Shown: positions 1 to 6,137 of the stretch, piece by piece
Numbering within the stretch: the first letter of the stretch is position 1
Layout: each line of letters opens with the position of its first letter
Assembly (NCBI GenBank): GCA_023262305.1
Contig: JALRCK010000104.1
Coordinates: forward strand, 1 to 7,199
Source of the DNA: Deltaproteobacteria bacterium
GTDB lineage: Bacteria > Bdellovibrionota_C > UBA2361 > OMII01
DNA length: 7,199 bases
Direction: 5' to 3'
Program-made: the position numbers and the translations under genes
Notes under the pieces: generated by a model
Seen by the model: only the letters and a program-made list of their open reading frames with translations
The model's database searches: none
Told to the model about the DNA's origin: nothing

Positions 1-408
1 GCAGCTAACTGGGGGTCAATGAGCCTCATGGCTCCCAACATCATGATTGGAAGCCGCTTCTCGCAAGGAAGCCTCGATCAGATAAATGACCACCTCCTTC
101 ACTTTGGAAGCTGCCTCGAGCTCAAGGCGATGCCGCCGAGCTTGACAAATTCCCGACTGAACCTTCGAACGGTAAAAAATCGTCGTATGGTCAAGTTTGT
201 CGGTTCCCTCGTGTCGGCTCTCAACGAGCCGATCGCTGGCACTCCAGTCAAGCTGATTGTTGGACGAAAGACGGTTTCTCTCTCAACAAACGAGATGGGC
301 AAATTCGTGTACACGATTCAGCGGAATAAACTCAAGAACGCCACTGCGGTGTATGCCACAACTCCTGGCGGTGAGGCTCGCTCCGAGGCACTACGCCGTC
401 TAGCATGA
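1..408 (+). CDS. 3' end of an unidentified gene, Ig-like C-terminal domain
   Basis: The frame is open from the first base of the window to the TAG-free end at the TGA-adjacent stop after Arg-Leu-Ala, so this is most likely the C-terminal 135 residues of a longer protein. Its first in-window Met (base 19) has no convincing ribosome binding site, so I treat the gene as truncated by the window edge. The last ~70 residues (from KFVGSLVSALNEP) alternate hydrophobic strands with a Pro-x-Ala-Gly turn and a later Gly-Lys-Phe. That is the pattern of carboxypeptidase-regulatory-like or bacterial Ig-like beta-sandwich repeats, common at the ends of secreted or surface proteins. The first ~60 residues are not recognised. 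No catalytic motif is visible. The function of the whole protein cannot be stated from this fragment. The reading frame itself is fairly safe; the domain call is from the pattern only. Confidence 0.6.
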   Translation, partial: AANWGSMSLMAPNIMIGSRFSQGSLDQINDHLLHFGSCLELKAMPPSLTNSRLNLRTVKNRRMVKFVGSLVSALNEPIAGTPVKLIVGRKTVSLSTNEMGKFVYTIQRNKLKNATAVYATTPGGEARSEALRRLA

Positions 409-438
409 TGCGAGCGCAACACGCAGACTCTCTCCACC

Positions 439-468
439 TTGCCATGAGCCCATGCTTGGGGTGATATA
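439..468 (+). promoter_or_regulatory. Possible sigma70-type promoter for the photolyase-like gene
   Basis: TTGCCA (439-444) resembles a -35 box at five of six positions. It is followed after 17-18 bp by TGATAT/GATATA (462-468), a poor -10 with about three matches. It lies in the 109-bp gap between the upstream partial gene and the ATG at 518 and would give a leader of roughly 40 nt. The rest of the gap (409-517) shows only a 4-bp CCCA/TGGG hairpin (449-460) with no T-run, so I see no intrinsic terminator for the upstream gene. Confidence 0.25.
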
Positions 469-517
469 GCGTCAGATAGTGGAAGCATCAGGCTTTCCCA
501 ATAAGAGTCCCTGAACC

Positions 518-1657
518 ATGACTAACCGCTCTCTTGCTGTCGAGGCACTCAAGGCGTTTCTCCCTCGCGTCCCCCGCTATGGCTTCGAACGGAATTTCGA
601 CCGCCCTGGACATGCCGAGGTCTCACGGCTCTCTTCATGGATTCGATACCGAGTCCTCTCTGAAGAGGAGTGTATTCACGGTGTGTTGTCAGCGCACCCA
701 TTTTCAGTGGCTGAAAAATTTGTTCAGGAGTTGATGTGGAGAACCTACTGGAAGGGGTGGCTTGAGCTTCGTCCAGGTGTGTGGACGCGCTATCTCGCGC
801 AGCTTGAGTCTCTCAAGGTGGAGCGAGCGAATTGTCCGCAGTACCACTCTGCCACGCGGGGTCAGACCGGACTCTCTTTCTTTGATGATTGGGTCTCAGA
901 GCTTGTAGCGACAGGCTACCTTCACAACCACACCCGCATGTGGTTCGCCAGCGTATGGATCTTTACCTTGAAGCTTCCCTGGCAGTTGGGCGCAGAGTTT
1001 ATGTATCGCCACCTCCTTGATGGAGACCCGGCTTCGAATACCCTTTCATGGCGGTGGGTCGGAGGGCTCCAAACCAAGGGTAAGATCTATGTGGCTCGCC
1101 CCGACAATATCGCGAAGTATTCCGAGGGGAGGTGGTCGCCAAAAGATTCCGAGCTCAACCTCAACCCTGAGCCGTTGCCACAAGATGGCGTTGAAGGTGC
1201 GAGACCACTTCCTTCACTTCCCGCGCTCCCGCTTTCATCAGTGAGGTGCGTTTTGGCACACGATGATGACCTTTCAGTGGATCTCTATCTCAAAGGAGTG
1301 TCTGGCGAGCCTCGCTATTGCGCCCTGAAGCTCGATCTGTGTAGCCGAGCAGACAAGGTGGGTGTTTTTATGGAGCAGCTTCGAGATGATTTCCTCGCCC
1401 GCACCCGAGGCGTCTCAGTGACCGGTGTCGAGGGCGTGGTGCGTGTTATGCAAGATGCAGGGGAGGGAGTGATATATGCACCGCTCCCTCGATGTGGCGA
1501 TGAACTTCCAGTGCTCATACAGTTGCAGAGCAAGCTCCGAGACCAGGGATGTGATCTCGTTTTTTTTAGACGCGAATGGGAAGAGCGATACTTTCCGCTC
1601 GCGAAATCAGGCTATTTTCCCTTCTGGAATGCGGTGAAGGCGAACCTGCAGAGGTGA
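518..1657 (+). CDS. Cryptochrome/photolyase-like FAD-binding protein, possibly domain-permuted
   Basis: This 379-residue flavoprotein matches the C-terminal FAD-binding helical domain of the DNA photolyase/cryptochrome family. Visible family landmarks are RLSSWIRYRVLSEEE (37-51), QELMWRTYW (70-78), the TGYLHNHTRMW motif (132-142) and the cofactor-binding block LLDGDPASNTLSWRWVGG (166-183), followed by PDNIAKYSEGRW. W178/W180 fall where photolyases carry the proximal Trp of the photoreduction chain. The usual N-terminal alpha/beta antenna domain is absent: residue 1 begins almost directly at the helical domain, and the upstream gene is unrelated. Instead, after a Pro-rich linker (~215-240), residues ~241-379 look alpha/beta (VRCVLAHDDDLS strand, FMEQLRDDFL helix, GVIYAPLP strand, CDLVFFRREWEERYFP). 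These resemble pieces of an antenna domain moved to the C-terminus. The likely role is blue-light sensing or DNA repair; substrate unknown. The start ATG has only a weak AAGAG about 10 nt upstream. FAD-domain call strong; permutation is inference. Confidence 0.88.
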   Translation: MTNRSLAVEALKAFLPRVPRYGFERNFDRPGHAEVSRLSSWIRYRVLSEEECIHGVLSAHPFSVAEKFVQELMWRTYWKGWLELRPGVWTRYLAQLESLKVERANCPQYHSATRGQTGLSFFDDWVSELVATGYLHNHTRMWFASVWIFTLKLPWQLGAEFMYRHLLDGDPASNTLSWRWVGGLQTKGKIYVARPDNIAKYSEGRWSPKDSELNLNPEPLPQDGVEGARPLPSLPALPLSSVRCVLAHDDDLSVDLYLKGVSGEPRYCALKLDLCSRADKVGVFMEQLRDDFLARTRGVSVTGVEGVVRVMQDAGEGVIYAPLPRCGDELPVLIQLQSKLRDQGCDLVFFRREWEERYFPLAKSGYFPFWNAVKANLQR

Positions 1658-1708
1658 TCTCAAAATACCTTTGCGGCGAGTTTGGACGAAATGAGATTCT
1701 CCCGGATA

Positions 1709-2464
1709 TCATTTGCTGCCCGGGAAAAGCGCTCTCCAACACGACGCTGGTGTTGGAAAGAATGGGACCTCTTGCAGATGCCGTGCAAACTCCGGTCCGT
1801 GCACTGCGAGAAGGCGTCGCTCCTTAAACGTAGGACCGAGCACGCAGTACAATGAGAATACACTCGCGATCACGGCGTGATCGATGTTCCAAACCGGGCC
1901 GGTGCATGAAACAAGCGCCATCGCAAAATACACCGGATGCCTACAGATTCTGTAGAGGCCATGCGTGGGAAATGTTGGGTACTGGGGTGCTCGGCCCTTA
2001 AAAACAGCGGACCAGCCGAGGTAACCCATCTGAGTTGCGAGCCCTGCATTCGTCATAGCGATTGCCAGGAGTGCCCAAGATGTTGCGTAAAGCACTGTCC
2101 AGATCAGCCGAGGCGTTCCGGTGGGTTCCCATGATGACGTTCCTATGGGTGCCCAACATAGGAAGAGTAGGAGCAGTTGGAGGGACGCGGCGATAACGAA
2201 GGTCGTGGTTACCAGGTGCGCTCCCACCTCCCCAGGAAATAAGGAGGCTAGGAATTTGCGCCCAGAAGGACGTAGCATCAGTGTATGGAGAATTGGGAAT
2301 TGCAGCAGTAGCAAGACGTCAAGCAGTATAGCTGCCCCTTGCGCCAGGGGGGGAAGGTAGCCACTCATCCCCCCAAAAAGTGCAATCATCATGATTGTCA
2401 CAGCGGCGCAAAACGACAGGTGGCAGAGCGCCCCAAGAGCCAACGCTAAAGTTTTTGTTCCCAT
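1709..2464 (-). CDS. Integral membrane methyltransferase, MddA/NnrU/ICMT-like
   Basis: This 251-residue multi-pass membrane protein has about six hydrophobic segments (~7-31, 41-59, 86-104, 119-140, 178-190, 195-211). Its C-terminal signature is GLYRICRHPVYF (169-180) followed by FKERRL (213-218). The Arg-His-Pro plus downstream Glu-Arg pattern is the SAM-binding core shared by isoprenylcysteine carboxyl methyltransferases, NnrU proteins and the methanethiol S-methyltransferase MddA. The N-terminal half (ILHTLMLRPSGRKFLASLFPGEVGAHLV) and the length look closest to the MddA/NnrU branch. The open frame extends to 2851, but that extension is hydrophilic and lies under the YceI gene, so I chose the ATG at 2464. 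There the protein begins MGTKTLALALG and a GAAGG sits 10 nt upstream (2475-2479). An ATG at 2521 is possible but has no good ribosome site. It is convergent with the photolyase-like gene (51-bp gap) and divergent from the lipid operon. Substrate (thiol, phenolic lipid or other) cannot be told. Confidence 0.82.
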   Translation of the reverse strand: MGTKTLALALGALCHLSFCAAVTIMMIALFGGMSGYLPPLAQGAAILLDVLLLLQFPILHTLMLRPSGRKFLASLFPGEVGAHLVTTTFVIAASLQLLLLFLCWAPIGTSSWEPTGTPRLIWTVLYATSWALLAIAMTNAGLATQMGYLGWSAVFKGRAPQYPTFPTHGLYRICRHPVYFAMALVSCTGPVWNIDHAVIASVFSLYCVLGPTFKERRLLAVHGPEFARHLQEVPFFPTPASCWRALFPGSK

Positions 2465-2579
2465 CCTATCATGACCTTCAAAGCTTCCCTCAGCATATCG
2501 CGAATGGTAGGTCAGGACCATCAGAGAGGCGGACCCTAGCGCTTTGGGCGAATGTGAGGCATCGTAGGAGGATAGTCGA
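2465..2579. promoter_or_regulatory. Divergent control region between methyltransferase and lipid operon
   Basis: About 115 bp separate the chosen starts of the minus-strand methyltransferase (2464) and the plus-strand YceI gene (2580). Promoters for both directions should lie here or in the first codons of either gene, so the two transcription units may share regulation. I see no convincing -35/-10 pair on either strand. A TATGCT on the minus strand (2497-2492) is the best -10-like hexamer towards the methyltransferase, but its -35 is poor. Confidence 0.4.
2566..2571 (+). promoter_or_regulatory. Strong Shine-Dalgarno site selecting a TTG start
   Basis: AGGAGG, a full anti-SD match, is followed by an 8-nt spacer and then TTG at 2580 in the YceI frame. 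The in-frame TAG at 2565-2567 closes the frame just upstream. The next candidate, ATG at 2616, has no comparable site. This favours the TTG as the real start. Confidence 0.65.
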
Positions 2580-3224
2580 TTGACGGTATCTTCCTCTTTC
2601 AGGTTGTGGACAGCTATGAACCTTCGCGTGTCATTACTCGCCTCTGTGGTGTTGACCTGGTTAGGGGGCCATTCAGTGGTTGCTCGCGCTGATACGTGGA
2701 GCCTACCATCGACCCTCGACGACTCTAACACAAACGTTTCATTCGTTGTTGATTCGACGTGGCATACGATTAACGGGACTACGAAAGACCTCGATGGGTC
2801 GATAGGGCTCTCGGATAAGAACGACCCCCTGTCGATAATGGTTGACCTCAAAATAAAGGTTAAGACCTTCGATACCGATTGGGATAGTCGGGATGATAAG
2901 CTTCAGGAGTGCATGGCATCTGAGACCTATCCGGTCGTTACCTTTGTCTCGCGGCGGTTATCGCAATCGTGCAAACCCTCAGTCATCGACATCACGGGAC
3001 GGTGCACTGGCACGTTGACAGGGGTAATCACTATGCGAGATATCTCCAAAGAGGCTGAATTGCCAGTTTCGATAGTTAAGGACGGGAACTTCTACAAGAT
3101 TAGTGGTTCTATCCCCCTTCAGTGGGCCGACTACAATATTGAGGACCCATCCATCCTCATAGCCAAGTTGGATCCAACGGTTACTATCTCATACCAAACT
3201 AAGGTCCCGTTAAAGCGCTCCTAG
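2580..3224 (+). CDS. Exported YceI-family lipid-binding protein
   Basis: This 214-residue precursor has a signal peptide: basic N-region ending MNLR (13-16), hydrophobic core VSLLASVVLTWLGG (17-30) and an AxA site, ARA (35-37), giving a mature protein from Asp38. The mature part is a YceI domain: an opening strand NVSFVVDSTWHTINGTTKDLDGSI (note the Leu-Asp-Gly-Ser after a short loop), the family signature WDSRDDKLQECMASETYPVVTF (101-122), and a final WADYNIEDPSILIAKLDPTVTISY block. YceI proteins are lipocalin-like beta-barrels acting in the periplasm; structurally studied members hold polyisoprenoid or quinone-type lipids. Three Cys in the mature part (111, 131, 142) could form a disulfide. 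The TTG start is chosen because of the AGGAGG 8 nt upstream; ATG 2616 is the alternative and would leave a shorter but still valid signal peptide. The stop lies 13 bp before the polyketide synthase, so it is probably the first gene of that operon. Cargo of the operon's lipid product is inference. Confidence 0.9.
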   Translation: MTVSSSFRLWTAMNLRVSLLASVVLTWLGGHSVVARADTWSLPSTLDDSNTNVSFVVDSTWHTINGTTKDLDGSIGLSDKNDPLSIMVDLKIKVKTFDTDWDSRDDKLQECMASETYPVVTFVSRRLSQSCKPSVIDITGRCTGTLTGVITMRDISKEAELPVSIVKDGNFYKISGSIPLQWADYNIEDPSILIAKLDPTVTISYQTKVPLKRS

Positions 3225-3228
3225 CGCT
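3214..3228 (+). other. Hairpin across the YceI stop codon
   Basis: AGCGCT (3214-3219) and AGCGCT (3223-3228) are self-complementary direct copies separated by CCT. They could form a 6-bp stem with a 3-nt loop that includes the first base of the TAG stop. There is no T-run, so it is not an intrinsic terminator. It lies just before the polyketide synthase start at 3238, which lacks a visible Shine-Dalgarno site, so it might modulate re-initiation or RNA stability. Confidence 0.35.
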
Positions 3229-3237
3229 CACTCCTCT

Positions 3238-4281
3238 ATGTCTTTTATACACTCAGTCGTAACAGCTTATCCGGCGTACCGTTACTCGACAGAGGAGATA
3301 ACTGACAAAGCAGGCGCTTGGTTGAAGAGTGCGCCTCAAGAGCGAGCCCTCTTTGAGCGCCTGGCGGGCTCAACAAAGATTGAGTACCGCAATTTCGCTC
3401 TTCCGATCGAGGACCTTCTGCGGCTTGAGGGCACCGCGACGAGAGCTCAGATCTTTGGCGAAGTTGGAGGCGCTCTCCTGCGTGAAGTCATCACCAAGGG
3501 GCTTCAAGAATCAGAGATCTCCCCGCAAGCAGTGGGGGCGCTCCTTACGACATCGTGCTCCGTTCCAGCGATCCCCGCAATCGATGCCCACCTTATTGAG
3601 GAGCTGAACATTCCTCAGACCGTGCTGCGGTTGCCTGTCTTTCAATACGGATGTGCTGGTGGTGCTATCGGTATATCGCTCGCTCGACACCTTTGCGCCA
3701 CATCGGGAATTACGTTACTCGCGTCAGTGGAGCTGTGTTCCCTGGTGTATCAGGGAGAGGATCTTCGCTCTGGAAATATCGTTGGCTCCGCTATCTTTGG
3801 GGATGGTGCCGCGTGTGTTGTCATATCGCCCGATAGCGGACCTCTCCGTATTGTTGATTCGCAGTCGTATCTGATCCCAAACACATCAACTCTTATGGGA
3901 TACGATATCTTTGATGACGGAACACATCTCCGTCTTGATCGAGAGATCCCCCAGGCGCTTCTGCAGGCAGCTCCTGCAGCTATAGAGACATTCTTGGCGC
4001 AGTCTGACCTCTCATCACATGACATAGCGTGGTGGCTCTTTCATCCAGGAGGAGCAAAGATCCTCTCAAGCCTAGAGGAGACCCTTTCAGTTTCGCGCTC
4101 GCAAAGTCGATGGGCGTGGGAGAGCTTGCGCGATCACGGGAATATGTCGTCCGCCTCAATACTGTCCGCGCTTGAGAGCTTTCTCAAGGATAGGGAATTC
4201 AAGGTCGGAGAGAAGGTCTTGATGCTTGGGGTGGGGCCGGGGCTTACCTTGCAGATGAACCTCTTTGAGTGTTGCGGATGA
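3238..4281 (+). CDS. Type III polyketide synthase (alkylresorcinol/alkylpyrone type)
   Basis: This 347-residue thiolase-fold enzyme of the chalcone/stilbene synthase family would load an acyl starter on a Cys, extend it with malonyl-type units and cyclise the chain to a resorcinol or pyrone. The catalytic triad is intact: Cys139 in QYGCAGGAIG, His269 in FHPGGAKIL and Asn302 in HGNMSSASIL. The family's C-terminal GxGPG loop is GVGPG (331-335). The SCSVPAIPAIDAHLI segment (106-120) and FGDGAACVV (187-195) are also typical. Length fits bacterial members (~350), shorter than plant chalcone synthases. The ATG at 3238 is 13 bp after the YceI stop and lacks a clear Shine-Dalgarno site, suggesting coupling to upstream translation. 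The stop overlaps the next gene's start (ATGA). The methyltransferase and flavoprotein downstream match the srsABC/bpsAB context and suggest a long-chain fatty starter and a phenolic lipid product; sequence alone cannot fix the starter, the extender or the ring type. Confidence 0.95.
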   Translation: MSFIHSVVTAYPAYRYSTEEITDKAGAWLKSAPQERALFERLAGSTKIEYRNFALPIEDLLRLEGTATRAQIFGEVGGALLREVITKGLQESEISPQAVGALLTTSCSVPAIPAIDAHLIEELNIPQTVLRLPVFQYGCAGGAIGISLARHLCATSGITLLASVELCSLVYQGEDLRSGNIVGSAIFGDGAACVVISPDSGPLRIVDSQSYLIPNTSTLMGYDIFDDGTHLRLDREIPQALLQAAPAAIETFLAQSDLSSHDIAWWLFHPGGAKILSSLEETLSVSRSQSRWAWESLRDHGNMSSASILSALESFLKDREFKVGEKVLMLGVGPGLTLQMNLFECCG

Positions 4282-4859
4282 TGACGATCTTCTGGGTGCT
4301 CTACGGCTACTGCATTGTCGAGCGGGTTGGAGAGCTCCTGGTATCACGCCGCAACCAAAAGCTCATGAGCTCAAGAGGCTTCTCCGAGAAGGAGAGTTTA
4401 GCTGGTATGCGAGCGATGATCGCTATGCATACGGGATGGTACGTTTGCATGGCGTGTGAAGCACTCCTGTTTCCCTCCGCAATGCCGGTCGTAGTCGGCG
4501 CTGCTGCAGCTCTCGCCTTTAGTTTCGCGCAGCTCCTTCGCTTCTGGGCTCTGCGAACTCTCGGCTCCTTCTGGAATATCTCGGTGATGACATCGGATGA
4601 ATCGCAACGTGCGTTTGTGTCTGATGGACCGTACAGATTCATTAGACACCCCAATTACCTCGTGGTGATAGTTGAGATCGCAAGTTTACCGTTGCTCGGT
4701 GGCGCGGTGTGGACTGCGCTCCTATTCTCATTCCTGAATGGGATAGTATTATATCGAAGGATACCCCTCGAAGAGTCTCACCTCTTCAGGATACCCGGAT
4801 ACCGCGAAGCGATGGGGATGAAGGGGAGGTTTCTCCCGCGTGGCGTGGAGGGTCGGTGA
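4278..4859 (+). CDS. ICMT-like membrane methyltransferase of the phenolic-lipid operon
   Basis: This 193-residue membrane protein of the isoprenylcysteine carboxyl methyltransferase superfamily carries the N-terminal ERVGELLVSRRN motif (15-26), hydrophobic segments at ~2-16, 45-65, 71-90 and 128-157, and the SAM/active-site block GPYRFIRHPNY (117-127). The paired acidic residues E165/E166 in RIPLEES complete the usual RHPNY...EE signature. In the srs and bps systems (SrsB, BpsB) this partner O-methylates the ring hydroxyl of the alkylresorcinol or alkylpyrone; the same role is inferred here. I chose the ATG at 4278 because it forms an ATGA overlap with the polyketide synthase stop. The ATG at 4281 or the GTG at 4269 are alternatives differing by one to three residues. 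No strong Shine-Dalgarno site is seen, in keeping with re-initiation by the terminating ribosome. Its own stop overlaps the next gene's GTG start. Confidence 0.92.
   Translation: MMTIFWVLYGYCIVERVGELLVSRRNQKLMSSRGFSEKESLAGMRAMIAMHTGWYVCMACEALLFPSAMPVVVGAAAALAFSFAQLLRFWALRTLGSFWNISVMTSDESQRAFVSDGPYRFIRHPNYLVVIVEIASLPLLGGAVWTALLFSFLNGIVLYRRIPLEESHLFRIPGYREAMGMKGRFLPRGVEGR
4847..4852 (+). promoter_or_regulatory. Ribosome binding site before a coupled GTG start
   Basis: GGAGGG lies inside the last codons of the methyltransferase, 3-4 nt before GTG 4856. The GTGA overlap with the methyltransferase stop (4857-4859) makes this the likely start, rather than the ATG 147 bp upstream that lies entirely within the methyltransferase gene. 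Confidence 0.6.
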
Positions 4860-6040
4860 TAAACGACGCGTCAAAAGAAAGGGTCATTATTGTCGGCGCA
4901 TCGCTCGCTGGTTCGATGGCGGCCCTGGCTCTCGGCAAAGCGGGAGTTCCAGTTACCCTCATAGATAAAGAGAGGTTTCCGCGTCGCAAGCCGTGTGGGG
5001 AAGGTCTCTCTGCTCGCGGGCAGGCTGAGCTGGCGGCCGCCGGGTGCTCACTCGGAGCCCTTGGGTGTTCCCACACCAAGCTCGCAGGGTATCGGATCTT
5101 TAAGGGGAAGCGTTCGCTTCTGATCCCCGAGCGTTCCGGTCTCGTCGGGGTGCCTCGGGTTGAACTTGATCAAAGCCTGCTGGAGCAAGCGGCTCAGTTC
5201 TCTTCCACGCGAATTATGCTCGGACAAAAAGCCGTCATCCATGAGCTTGAAGGTGGAAGGTGTGTGGTTCGTGTGGGAGATATCGAAGAGCGGGGGAGCG
5301 CCCTCGTCATCGCCGATGGCTCGGCTTCTCCCACTCTCCGTTCGCTTGGTATGTCGATCACAACGCCTCGTTCGCCGAGGCTTGGAACGAGCTCAGCGTG
5401 GCGACTAACGCGAGGGACTCTTGATCCCTATGTGCATACTTTTTTGGTACCAGGAGGGGAGGTTTACCTCACACCACTCGCCGATGGTCGGTTCAACTGC
5501 TCGGTGCTTGGCTCCCAAGACCTGGTGCAGAGGTTTGTTCACGACCGGGCACTCTCTCTACATGTAGAGGAGATCTCGGATACCTTGGGGATAGCGATAT
5601 CGCGAGAGTATCCCTTCCTAAGCTGTGGAGCGATAAACACCCTCTATCGAGGAGCAACGTGCCGAGGAGCCTTTGTCATCGGGGACGCATGCGAGACCTT
5701 TGACCCATGCGCCGGATTCGGCATGACGCATGCTCTGATGACCGGGCGCCTCGTGGGTGAGTGTGTGCTTGAAGCGCTTGGGCGCTCAGATCCGCGAACA
5801 GCCCTTGTTCGCTACAAGCGAGATCGTGAAGCACAGGTGCGAGATGTTAGAGGCTTCACTCGCATAACAGCAACAACCATGGGAAGTCGAATCGGTCGAA
5901 TGAGCTTGCCGTTCCTTGTCGCAAGTGGATTAGCAGGGACCGTATCGGAATCGGTTCACAGCCCGAATCACGCATCCCTTGCGCGGCGGTTGGTGTCGCT
6001 GGTGGGCGCGTCCGTAGTCCCTCGCGCTGGTACATCTTAA
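4856..6040 (+). CDS. FAD-dependent mono-oxygenase/oxidoreductase (UbiH/GGR-like), SrsC-type
   Basis: This 394-residue flavoprotein of the p-hydroxybenzoate-hydroxylase fold begins with a beta-alpha-beta dinucleotide site, IIVGASLAGS (11-20). It has Ser in place of the second Gly of GxGxxG, followed by an acidic-end strand VTLIDKE. The KPCGEGL motif (45-51) is the hallmark of the geranylgeranyl-reductase/UbiH branch. VIADGSAS (151-158) is the DG motif, and FVIGDACETFDPCAGFGM (273-290) is the GD motif that contacts the FAD ribityl and pyrophosphate. The C-terminal ~80 residues include a hydrophobic patch (LPFLVASGLAG) that may touch the membrane. In the srs operon the third enzyme (SrsC) hydroxylates the methylated alkylresorcinol, giving a quinol that oxidises to a quinone; the operon position here supports the same role. 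A geranylgeranyl-reductase-like reduction of a lipid tail is an alternative. Start chosen at GTG 4856 for its GGAGGG site and GTGA overlap. Confidence 0.9.
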   Translation: MINDASKERVIIVGASLAGSMAALALGKAGVPVTLIDKERFPRRKPCGEGLSARGQAELAAAGCSLGALGCSHTKLAGYRIFKGKRSLLIPERSGLVGVPRVELDQSLLEQAAQFSSTRIMLGQKAVIHELEGGRCVVRVGDIEERGSALVIADGSASPTLRSLGMSITTPRSPRLGTSSAWRLTRGTLDPYVHTFLVPGGEVYLTPLADGRFNCSVLGSQDLVQRFVHDRALSLHVEEISDTLGIAISREYPFLSCGAINTLYRGATCRGAFVIGDACETFDPCAGFGMTHALMTGRLVGECVLEALGRSDPRTALVRYKRDREAQVRDVRGFTRITATTMGSRIGRMSLPFLVASGLAGTVSESVHSPNHASLARRLVSLVGASVVPRAGTS

Positions 6041-6064
6041 TTTTGATTCCAGCGCATGTGCTCG

Positions 6065-6088
6065 TTTCCCCTCTTTCGGTAGGGGAGA
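6065..6088 (+). other. GC-rich hairpin after the lipid operon
   Basis: TTTCCCCT (6065-6072) pairs with AGGGGAGA (6081-6088), giving an 8-bp stem with one G-T pair and an 8-nt loop, 24 bp after the flavoprotein stop. No T-run follows, so it is at best a weak or Rho-assisted terminator or an RNA-stability element. Confidence 0.35.
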
Positions 6089-6095
6089 GTTATCG

Positions 6096-6111
6096 ACTAC
6101 GGTAGCGTAGT
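6096..6111 (+). other. Perfect 6-bp inverted repeat before the SDR gene
   Basis: ACTACG (6096-6101) and CGTAGT (6106-6111) are separated by the 4-nt loop GTAG, 26 bp before the SDR start codon. It could be a small operator for a dimeric regulator or an RNA hairpin. No convincing -35/-10 pair was found in the same gap. Confidence 0.3.
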
Positions 6112-6137
6112 ATCTTGGATGAAAGGGAGCGTGGAGT

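Noticed and set aside
449..461. Intrinsic terminator after the first partial gene
   Set aside because: The stem is only 4 bp (CCCA/TGGG) and no T-run follows.
1658..1708. Bidirectional terminator between the convergent photolyase-like and methyltransferase genes
   Set aside because: Only a 5-bp ATCTC/GAGAT pairing with a long loop is present, without T-runs on either side.
2121..2583. Plus-strand open frames at 2121-2360 and 2395-2583
   Set aside because: They are antisense to the methyltransferase or lie in the divergent control region, their translations are low-complexity and basic without recognisable motifs, and no ribosome sites precede them.
2465..2851. N-terminal extension of the minus-strand methyltransferase frame to a 380-residue protein
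   Set aside because: The extra 129 residues are hydrophilic, lie mostly antisense to the YceI gene, and the membrane domain begins at the Met encoded at 2464 with a ribosome site in front. The extension is a shadow of the opposite strand.
4307..4654. Minus-strand frames opposite the ICMT-like gene
   Set aside because: The translations are Arg/Ser-rich, typical of antisense to a hydrophobic coding region, and overlap a clearly recognised gene.
4709..4855. Upstream ATG start for the flavoprotein, giving 443 residues
   Set aside because: These 49 codons lie wholly inside the methyltransferase gene and precede the dinucleotide-binding motif without family-like sequence. GTG 4856 has a GGAGGG site and a GTGA overlap.
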